Origin: JBPEXY01 sp052031065
Lineage (GTDB): Bacteria; Pseudomonadota; Gammaproteobacteria; Immundisolibacterales; Immundisolibacteraceae
Assembly (NCBI GenBank): GCA_052031065.1
Contig: JBPEXY010000242.1
Coordinates: 1 to 5,307 of the forward strand
Length of the DNA: 5,307 nt
Reading direction: 5' to 3'
Part shown: piece after piece, positions 1-5,307 of the stretch
Numbering within the stretch: position 1 is the first letter of the stretch
Layout: each line of letters starts with the position of its first letter
The notes under the pieces: generated by a model
What the model was told of the DNA's origin: nothing
What the model saw: only the letters and a program-made list of their open reading frames with translations
Databases searched by the model: none
Translations under genes and position numbers: made by a program

Positions 1-1517
1 ATCCGCAATCCGATATTGTCGTCGCTGAACCGGTGCCGGGTTTTACTTGGTTGAAGAAACTGGGGTTTTGGCTTGGTCCGTTGGGGGCGCTGATAATTAT
101 ATTAGCCGGTAGTTATGGGGAGAGTGTGGTTGATGCTGAAGCCGGCGGTTTGCCCCGTGCAGCGCTGCACACACTGGCGCTGGTGTGGTGGATGGCCTGC
201 TGGTGGTTGACCGAGGCAGTGCCGATAGCCGCCACCTCGCTGTTGCCGATAGTGCTGTTACCCCTATTAGGGGTGTCGCCGGTGAAGGTGGCGACCGGAG
301 CCTATGCCCATCCGCTGGTTTTTCTGTTTTTGGGCGGCTTTATTATTGGTACGGCGATGCAACGCCATCAGCTGCACCGGCGCATTGCGCTGCATATTGT
401 TTATCGTACCGGCCATAGCGATGTGATGCTGGTGGCCGGGGTGATGCTGGCGGCAGCATTTTTGAGCATGTGGATCGTCAATACAGCAACCACGATGATG
501 CTGCTGCCGATTGGGATTGCGCTGATTGATTATCAGCAGCAGCGTGGTGTGGGCGGCGAATCACTGCGAAATTTTGGACTCTGCCTACTGCTTGGTATCG
601 CCTACGGTGCCACGCTGGGTGGCGTGTCGACGCTGATTGGAACCGCACCCAATGGGTTTATTGCCGCCTATATGGCAGAAACCTACGATATCGAAATCGG
701 TTTTATGCAGTGGATGGCTGTTGGCCTGCCGGTTTCGCTGACCATGATGATCGTCACCTGGTGGTTATTGACCCGCTGGGTCTATCCGCCACAGGTTACC
801 GGTGGCATGGGTGAGGATGACTATATCCGCCGGGAACTCCAACATCTTGGCAGCATGAGCCGTGCCGAGAAACTGGTGGCACTGGTGTTCGTATCTGTGG
901 CGCTACTCTGGGTTATGCGTAGCGGGTTGAATACAACGTTTCCGGCGCTGCAGTTGAGTGACACCGGTATTGCCATGGCCGGTGCGGTTGCACTGTTTCT
1001 GCTGCCGCTAGACTGGCGGCGCGGCCGCTTCGTGCTCAGCTGGGAGGATCTGCGCGATCTGCCCTGGGGTGTGTTGGTGCTGTTTGGCGGTGGACTGGCC
1101 CTGGCGGGTGCGGTTACCGGCAGCGGCCTGTCACGCTGGCTGGGGGAGCAGCTGGTCTTTCTAAACGGTTGGTCGCTGCCGCTGCTGATTGCGGCAGTAG
1201 TGCTGATTGTGATTCTACTGACCGAACTCAGCAGTAACATGGCGACGACGGCCATCATGCTGCCACTGGTATCCGCGTTGGCGGTCGCTGGTGGTTATCA
1301 CCCGTTGCTGCTTGCGGCTCCGGCGACAATTGCCGCCAGTTGTGCCTTTATGTTGCCGGTAGCAACTCCCCCAAACGCGATTGTGTTTGGTAGTGGCAGG
1401 ATTACGATTCCGCAGATGTCTCGGGCTGGCGCATGGCTGAATCTGTTGGCGCTGGTGGTGATTTCGGCTCTGGTTCAGTGGCGCGTGATATCCGTATTCG
1501 CCATTGAAATGCCGTAA
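1..1517 (+). CDS. DASS/SLC13-family sodium:anion symporter (5' partial)
   Basis: Inner-membrane secondary transporter expected to couple Na+ to uptake of a divalent anion (dicarboxylate or sulfate). The frame is open from the first base of the window. A GTG at 33 could start it but has no Shine-Dalgarno sequence, so the true start probably lies upstream; residue numbers here count from that GTG (494 residues, close to the family's usual 460-500 core). About 11-12 hydrophobic segments are visible, from 12-27 through 466-485. The two inverted-repeat halves each carry a family signature: VNTAT (149-153) with GTAPN (203-207), and SNMAT (401-405) with TPPN (445-448). WWLTEAVPIAATSLLP near residue 57 is also typical. 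The first SNT motif has Val instead of Ser. No TrkA-C regulatory domain is present. It ends 17 bases before cysG, suggesting co-transcription and perhaps sulfate uptake; the substrate cannot be read from the sequence. Confidence 0.9.
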   Translation, partial: PQSDIVVAEPVPGFTWLKKLGFWLGPLGALIIILAGSYGESVVDAEAGGLPRAALHTLALVWWMACWWLTEAVPIAATSLLPIVLLPLLGVSPVKVATGAYAHPLVFLFLGGFIIGTAMQRHQLHRRIALHIVYRTGHSDVMLVAGVMLAAAFLSMWIVNTATTMMLLPIGIALIDYQQQRGVGGESLRNFGLCLLLGIAYGATLGGVSTLIGTAPNGFIAAYMAETYDIEIGFMQWMAVGLPVSLTMMIVTWWLLTRWVYPPQVTGGMGEDDYIRRELQHLGSMSRAEKLVALVFVSVALLWVMRSGLNTTFPALQLSDTGIAMAGAVALFLLPLDWRRGRFVLSWEDLRDLPWGVLVLFGGGLALAGAVTGSGLSRWLGEQLVFLNGWSLPLLIAAVVLIVILLTELSSNMATTAIMLPLVSALAVAGGYHPLLLAAPATIAASCAFMLPVATPPNAIVFGSGRITIPQMSRAGAWLNLLALVVISALVQWRVISVFAIEMP

Positions 1518-1523
1518 AACCGC

Positions 1524-1534
1524 AGGGTAAAAGG
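1524..1534 (+). promoter_or_regulatory. Ribosome-binding site of cysG
   Basis: AGGG at 1524-1527 lies 7 bases before the ATG at 1535, with a second AGG directly abutting the ATG. It fills the 17-base gap after the symporter stop codon and supports the chosen cysG start. Confidence 0.7.
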
Positions 1535-2926
1535 ATGGATTATTTTCCGATATTCATGAGTTTGCGCGGCCAACCCTGCCTGGTAGTTGGCGGTGGTGTT
1601 GTTGCGATGCGCAAGGCCAGGGCGCTGGTCCGCAGTGGTGCTGCCCTCAGGGTGGTGGCCCCGGTCATTGACCAGGGGTTGAGGCAATTGGCTGAAGATT
1701 CCGGTGGCGAAGTTCTGCAGCGGGAGTTTGAGGCGGCGGATTTGCAAAATGTGAGGTTGGTGATCGCGGCAACCGATTCAGAACCGGTGAATGAATGGGT
1801 ATCGCGGGCTGCGCAGCAACTGGGATTGCCCGTCAATGTGGTTGATCAGCCAGCGCTGTCCAGTTTTATCATGCCGGCAGTAGTTGATCGTTCACCAGTG
1901 GTGATTGCGGTAAGTTCAGCAGGGCGGGCACCGGTATTAACCCGGCTGCTAAAAGCCAGGATTGAAACCCTGGTACCTGCGGCCTGGGGCAAACTGGCAG
2001 AGCTTGTGGGTCGGTATCGTGGGCGGGTCAGGCAACGTTTTGCGAGTAGCAGGGAGCGCAACCGGTTCTGGACCGATACGTTGCAAGGGGTGGTCGCTGA
2101 TCTGGTTCTTGCTGGACAGCATCAGCAGGCCGAGCAGGTACTCAACGAGTTGCTTGATAATCCGCAACAGCAGGCTGGGGTGGTCTATTTAATTGGTGCC
2201 GGACCGGGCGACCCGGACCTGCTTACGTTTCGTGCTCTGCGGTTGATGCAGCGGGCTGATGTGGTGGTTTATGACCGGCTGGTTTCGCCGCAGATACTCG
2301 ATATGGTGCGTAAGGATGCGCAGATGATCTACGCCGGCAAGCAGCGCGCTGACCATGCACTGCCACAGCCGCAGATTAATCAGTTGCTGGCAGACCAGGC
2401 CAACGAGGGTAAGCGGGTGGTGCGGCTAAAAGGGGGCGACCCGTTTATTTTTGGGCGCGGCGGTGAAGAGATCGCGCTGTTGGCGGACGCTGGTATTCCA
2501 TTTCAGGTGGTGCCAGGAATTACCGCTGCCAGCGGTTGTTCGGCTTATGCGGGAATTCCGCTGACCCACCGCGACCACGCGCAAATGGTTGTTTTTGTCA
2601 CCGGTCACCTGAAGAACAATTCAGTCAACGTGGATGTAAAAACGGTAGCGCGGCTGCCAGCAACCCTGGTTATTTATATGGGCCTGGTGGGGTTGGCGGA
2701 GATCTGCCAACAGCTGGTTGATCACGGCCGTGATCGGGACACGCCAGCGGCGCTCATTGAATCCGGCACGACAGCCAACCAGAGAGTGATCTCTGCCTCG
2801 CTGGAAACATTGGCAGAGGTGGTCAGCAGAGAAAAGGTGAAAGCGCCGACGCTGGTTATCGTCGGCGACGTGGTGGCACTACGCGATCAATTAAAGTGGT
2901 TTAATTCTTCAATCGAGCAAACTTGA
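1535..2926 (+). CDS. cysG: Siroheme synthase CysG (trifunctional: methyltransferase, dehydrogenase, ferrochelatase)
   Basis: Cytoplasmic enzyme that converts uroporphyrinogen III to siroheme: two SAM-dependent methylations give precorrin-2, NAD+-dependent oxidation gives sirohydrochlorin, and Fe2+ is then inserted. The 463 residues match the usual fused length (457 in E. coli). The N-terminal dehydrogenase/chelatase half (about 1-210) begins MDYFPIF, has the NAD-binding GGGVVA loop (19-24), the catalytic-site Asp104 in NVVD, SFIMPAVVDRSP (110-121), and Ser128, the position phosphorylated in Salmonella CysG. The C-terminal SUMT half (about 215-455) has the SAM-binding GAGPGDPDLLT (221-231), YDRLV with the presumed catalytic Asp247, VVRLKGGDPFIFGRGGEE (295-312), PGITAASGCSAYAGIPLTHR (327-346) and YMGL (381-384). 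All key residues appear intact. The conserved part ends at about Phe456; the stop codon sits inside a 13-base tandem repeat. Siroheme serves assimilatory sulfite and nitrite reductases, neither of which is in the window. Confidence 0.97.
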   Translation: MDYFPIFMSLRGQPCLVVGGGVVAMRKARALVRSGAALRVVAPVIDQGLRQLAEDSGGEVLQREFEAADLQNVRLVIAATDSEPVNEWVSRAAQQLGLPVNVVDQPALSSFIMPAVVDRSPVVIAVSSAGRAPVLTRLLKARIETLVPAAWGKLAELVGRYRGRVRQRFASSRERNRFWTDTLQGVVADLVLAGQHQQAEQVLNELLDNPQQQAGVVYLIGAGPGDPDLLTFRALRLMQRADVVVYDRLVSPQILDMVRKDAQMIYAGKQRADHALPQPQINQLLADQANEGKRVVRLKGGDPFIFGRGGEEIALLADAGIPFQVVPGITAASGCSAYAGIPLTHRDHAQMVVFVTGHLKNNSVNVDVKTVARLPATLVIYMGLVGLAEICQQLVDHGRDRDTPAALIESGTTANQRVISASLETLAEVVSREKVKAPTLVIVGDVVALRDQLKWFNSSIEQT

Positions 2927-2976
2927 TCTGGACTCTGGATCTGGACTCTGGATTTGAACTGTGGATTTGAACTCTG
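2925..2976 (+). repeat. Four tandem copies of a 13-base unit at the end of cysG
   Basis: Units at 2925-2937 and 2938-2950 are identical (GATCTGGACTCTG). Those at 2951-2963 (GATTTGAACTGTG) and 2964-2976 (GATTTGAACTCTG) differ from each other by one base and form a second subtype. There are no spacers. The last two bases of the cysG TGA stop are the first two bases of unit 1. A degenerate partial match (GAACTCTAG) recurs at 3016-3024. Units 1 and 2 each begin with a GATC (Dam-type) site, which is lost in units 3 and 4. The pattern suggests stepwise duplication; no function can be assigned. Confidence 0.93.
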
Positions 2977-3015
2977 GCCAACGCCGGCTCAGAAGGTATT
3001 GGGGCTCGATTCCTC

Positions 3016-3027
3016 GAACTCTAGTTC
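3016..3027. repeat. Small palindrome GAACT-CT-AGTTC upstream of the PhzF-family gene
   Basis: Two 5-base arms (3016-3020 and 3023-3027) are exact reverse complements around a 2-base centre. The element ends 3 bases before the Shine-Dalgarno sequence of the following gene. Its position would suit an operator or a small RNA hairpin, but a 5-base arm is short enough to arise by chance, and no regulator-binding consensus is recognised. Confidence 0.4.
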
Positions 3028-3030
3028 TTT

Positions 3031-3036
3031 GGGGGA
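3031..3036 (+). promoter_or_regulatory. Ribosome-binding site of the PhzF-family gene
   Basis: GGGGGA lies 5 bases before the ATG at 3042. This decides the start: an in-frame GTG at 2961 would add 27 residues, but it falls inside the tandem repeat, has no Shine-Dalgarno sequence, and its extension does not resemble the PhzF family, whereas MELEYFVVDAF is a typical PhzF N-terminus. Confidence 0.8.
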
Positions 3037-3041
3037 ATGCT

Positions 3042-3959
3042 ATGGAACTTGAATATTTCGTTGTCGATGCGTTCACGCGGGAGCCGTTTCAGGGCGCGCA
3101 GATTGCGGTGTTACCGGATGCCGGTAATCTATCCGCCAGGCAGATGCAGCAAATTAGCGCAGAATTAAAGCTGGACGAGACCGTTTTCTTGATCCGCTAT
3201 GACGCTGATGATGTTTCATTGCGGGTGTTTGCCGGGAGTGTAGAAACGTCGGTTTTTGGCGCCCCGTTGATTGCCTGCGGTCATCTGCTGGGCGCGAACA
3301 GGTTGTTGGAACTGCAGCCGGGTATCAACGATCTGCAAGTGAGTAACGGCGTGGAATCTGCCCAATTGGGGCTGTTGGTTGCCAATGGCGAGTTGCAGAG
3401 AGTGCAGTATGCACTGCAGGTTACGCCACGTGTTGACCGGTTCGTGCCTGCTCGCTCGGAACTGGCGGCTTTTCTCAGCCTCTCGGTGGATGATCTTGAT
3501 ACCGCCGATCAATTGCGTCCGCTGCTGGTCGCCAGCCCAAGGCCTTACCTTATTGTCGGGGTGAGGAGTCTCACTGCACTACGGCAGGCCCGCTTTGATT
3601 ACTCCAGTTGGAGTCTGTCATCAGCACCTTCGATGCTGGCTCAGGAGATCCTGCTGGTGTCGACGGAGTGTGAGGATAACGAGGCGAATTTCCACGCCCG
3701 GCTGGTGGGGCCGGCCATTGGTGTTTCCGAAGATCCTCCGGTGGGTAGTGCGCTTGCGGCACTGGCTTGCTGGCTTTGTGAGCACGACCATATTCGTCAG
3801 GGAACCTATCCTTTTGGGGTTGAGCGCGGTAGTCGCCTGACCCGCCATAGCCTGTTACATGTTGAGATGGATAATCTGGGGCGGGAACAACTGCCGCTTC
3901 GTGTAAGCGGTAATGCGGCAGTGGTCTGCAGGGGGTCAATCCTTCTGCCTACAGCGTGA
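3042..3959 (+). CDS. PhzF-family (DapF-fold) isomerase-like protein
   Basis: Cytoplasmic protein of 305 residues (family usually 260-310) with the two-lobed diaminopimelate-epimerase fold. Family features in order: MELEYFVVDAFTREPFQG (1-18); AELKLDETVF (40-49) with Glu46, the counterpart of the catalytic Glu45 of Pseudomonas PhzF; RVFAGSVE (61-68), where FTP..E is usual; GAP (73-75), where GHP is usual, so the conserved active-site His is Ala74; GPAIGVSEDPPVGSALAAL (223-241), retaining Asp231 and Ser236 of the E-D-P-x-x-G-S-A motif; and VSGNAAVVCRGSI (288-300) near the C-terminus. GAQIAV (18-23) replaces the common GNPAAV. PhzF itself isomerises trans-2,3-dihydro-3-hydroxyanthranilate in phenazine synthesis, but no other phenazine gene is present, and most relatives (such as E. 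coli YddE) have no known substrate. The gene has its own strong ribosome-binding site. The family call is firm; the activity is unknown, and possibly altered by the His loss. Confidence 0.88.
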   Translation: MELEYFVVDAFTREPFQGAQIAVLPDAGNLSARQMQQISAELKLDETVFLIRYDADDVSLRVFAGSVETSVFGAPLIACGHLLGANRLLELQPGINDLQVSNGVESAQLGLLVANGELQRVQYALQVTPRVDRFVPARSELAAFLSLSVDDLDTADQLRPLLVASPRPYLIVGVRSLTALRQARFDYSSWSLSSAPSMLAQEILLVSTECEDNEANFHARLVGPAIGVSEDPPVGSALAALACWLCEHDHIRQGTYPFGVERGSRLTRHSLLHVEMDNLGREQLPLRVSGNAAVVCRGSILLPTA

Positions 3960-4013
3960 CAGTTTGTGCTCGAGTTGCGACGGAGAGTCTGATTTTTAGA
4001 TGCGCTGGCAGCA

Positions 4014-5307
4014 ATGATTCATACTTTTGCGCCGATTAATCCGGCGCGGCCCCGTTTTGAAAATGGATCGCTGCGTGCAGACCAGTTTAAAGATGGCTAT
4101 TTCGGGTCGAGCCGTGCACTGGATGAGTCGAGACATGTCTATCTGCAAGGGAATCGGCTTGCCGAGCGGTTTCATAGTAATTATCAATTTACCGTCGGTG
4201 AACTTGGCTTTGGAACCGGGGTTAATTTTCTGCTTACCTGCCAGTTGTGGCGAGAAATCAGGGGTTCCAGCGGGCGCCTCGATTATCTGGCGGTTGAAAA
4301 GCATCCAATATCGTCTGACCAACTAGGTGAAATACACCGGTTATGGCCCGAGCTGCGTAGCGACTCTGCGCGGCTTTTGCATGTTTATCCGACCCTGACT
4401 CCCGGTTGTCACCGGATCGTTTTCGAAGCCGGTTCGATTACGCTAACCCTGCTATGGGGAGATGCCACCGAACAGCTGGAGTTGTACGGCCGTGGCGTGG
4501 AGCAGGGTGCACTGGCAGAACGGGTCGATGCCTGGTTCCTCGATGGCTTTTCTCCACGAGTTAATCCTTCGATGTGGCAACCCGAGTTGCTGCGCCAGGT
4601 GGCCAAACTGACCCGGCCCGGGGGCTCCTTTTCTACATTTTCTGTGGCTGGTGCGGTCCGCGGTGCGCTTGTCGATGCCGGTTTCGAGTTCCAGAAACAG
4701 TCCGGTTTTGACCGTAAAGGAGAGATGCTGGTCGGAAGTCACGCCGGGCTTGCGGCTGCGGCAGTAACCAAACCGTGGTTTTACTGGCCGCAGGCAGAAG
4801 CTGTTGGGAAGGTGGCGGTGGTCGGTGGTGGCATCGCCGGGTTGACCACCGCAGTGGCGTTGCTGGAGCGGGGCATTGAAGTTGAGCTTTTTGAGCAGCA
4901 TGGTGCTGTGGGTCAGCAGGGCAGTGGAAATCCGGGCGGAATCATCGCGCCGGTTATCAGTGCTGACTTTAATCCAGCCAGTCGTTTTTCTATCGCCGCA
5001 TTTGAATTGGTGCATCAACGCATGTCGGGAAGTGTTGGCGATGGCCTGTTCCATCCGGTCGGGCAGGTGCGACTGGCCACGGATGCGAGGCAGGAAAAAC
5101 GTTTAAAAAGTATTGCTGACAGCAAATGGTATCCCGACAGTCTGGTGCGCTGGGTAGATGCTGAAGAGTTGAATGGCATCACTGGCCTGGAGCTTGGCCG
5201 GGCTGGGCTCTGGCTGGCTAGGGCCGGCTGGATAGCCGCAGACCGTTGGTGTAATACACTGGGCAAGCAACTGGCGAAGCACGCGGTGTTGAAGACTGGG
5301 GTTCGAG
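4014..5307 (+). CDS. mnmC: tRNA 5-methylaminomethyl-2-thiouridine biosynthesis bifunctional protein MnmC (3' partial)
   Basis: Cytoplasmic enzyme for the last steps of mnm5(s2)U34 synthesis in the anticodon wobble position: the C-terminal FAD domain removes the carboxymethyl group of cmnm5U to give nm5U, and the N-terminal domain methylates that with SAM. The frame stays open to the window edge, giving 431 codons of about 650-670 expected. Methyltransferase domain (about 1-245): SAM-binding GELGFGTGVNFL (62-73), WGD (148-150), DAWFLDGFSP (172-181) with the conserved Asp177, RPGGSFSTFS (201-210) and GFDRKGEML (231-239; E. coli has GFGRKREML). Oxidoreductase domain: Rossmann VAVVGGGIAGLTTAVALLER (267-286), acidic Glu294 ending the second strand, and GSGNPGG (303-309). 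The N-terminus aligns with E. coli MnmC, and an in-frame TGA at 3990-3992 limits any extension. No good Shine-Dalgarno sequence precedes the ATG; GGAG at 3982 is too distant. Fused MnmC is characteristic of Gammaproteobacteria. Confidence 0.96.
   Translation, partial: MIHTFAPINPARPRFENGSLRADQFKDGYFGSSRALDESRHVYLQGNRLAERFHSNYQFTVGELGFGTGVNFLLTCQLWREIRGSSGRLDYLAVEKHPISSDQLGEIHRLWPELRSDSARLLHVYPTLTPGCHRIVFEAGSITLTLLWGDATEQLELYGRGVEQGALAERVDAWFLDGFSPRVNPSMWQPELLRQVAKLTRPGGSFSTFSVAGAVRGALVDAGFEFQKQSGFDRKGEMLVGSHAGLAAAAVTKPWFYWPQAEAVGKVAVVGGGIAGLTTAVALLERGIEVELFEQHGAVGQQGSGNPGGIIAPVISADFNPASRFSIAAFELVHQRMSGSVGDGLFHPVGQVRLATDARQEKRLKSIADSKWYPDSLVRWVDAEELNGITGLELGRAGLWLARAGWIAADRWCNTLGKQLAKHAVLKTGVR

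Noticed and set aside
821..1258. 145-codon open frame on the minus strand inside the symporter gene
   Set aside because: Antisense to clear membrane-protein coding sequence; low-complexity Ser/Thr/Arg-rich translation typical of a shadow frame.
2925..2976. CRISPR array
   Set aside because: Units are only 13 bases and abut directly with no unique spacers; no cas genes are nearby.
2990..3027. tRNA-like T-arm (TGGGG stem, CTCGATT loop, CCTCG stem)
   Set aside because: The stem needs two G-U pairs, the loop begins with C instead of T, there is no CCA, and no anticodon arm, D arm or acceptor partner is visible upstream. Antisense T-loop-like strings in the repeat also fail to pair. Most likely coincidence.
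2961..3041. N-terminal extension of the PhzF-family protein from a GTG at 2961
   Set aside because: The GTG lies inside the tandem repeat and lacks a Shine-Dalgarno sequence, and the 27 added residues do not resemble the family; the ATG at 3042 has a strong Shine-Dalgarno sequence and a typical PhzF N-terminus.
3960..4013. Terminator or promoter between the PhzF gene and mnmC
   Set aside because: A short T run at 3993-3997 has no preceding GC-rich hairpin, and no -35/-10 pair with acceptable spacing was found.
4452..5054. 200-codon open frame on the minus strand
   Set aside because: It lies wholly opposite mnmC, whose motifs establish the coding strand, and its translation shows no recognisable domain.

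Overview
The window is a compact stretch of bacterial chromosome with four protein-coding genes, all on the + strand and separated by short gaps: a DASS/SLC13-family anion symporter (5' end outside the window), cysG (trifunctional siroheme synthase), a PhzF-family protein, and mnmC (tRNA wobble-uridine modification, 3' end outside the window). A full-length fused CysG and the two-domain MnmC together point to a gammaproteobacterium. Nothing here allows a genus to be named. Codon and base use look uniform across the four genes, and no mobile element, RNA gene or CRISPR array is visible.

Layout. 1-1517: membrane symporter carrying the paired DASS signature motifs. 1518-1534: a 17-base gap holding the cysG ribosome-binding site. 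1535-2926: cysG. 2927-3041: a 115-base gap that begins with four tandem copies of a 13-base unit (the first overlaps the cysG stop codon), then a small palindrome and a strong Shine-Dalgarno sequence for the next gene. 3042-3959: PhzF/DapF-fold protein. 3960-4013: a 54-base gap with no recognised signal. 4014-5307: the first 431 codons of mnmC, covering the whole methyltransferase domain and the start of the FAD-dependent oxidoreductase domain.

How the genes may work together. The symporter and cysG are spaced like an operon. CysG makes siroheme, the cofactor of sulfite and nitrite reductases, so the symporter may import sulfate or another anion of that pathway; this is inference from position, because DASS proteins also carry dicarboxylates. 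PhzF and MnmC have no obvious link to siroheme and may simply lie in the same direction. No rho-independent terminator was seen between any pair of genes, so a longer transcript is possible.

I did not find a new multi-gene system. The points most worth a second look are the 13-base tandem repeat at the end of cysG, the PhzF-family protein whose usual active-site His position is occupied by Ala, and a substituted first SNT motif in the symporter.
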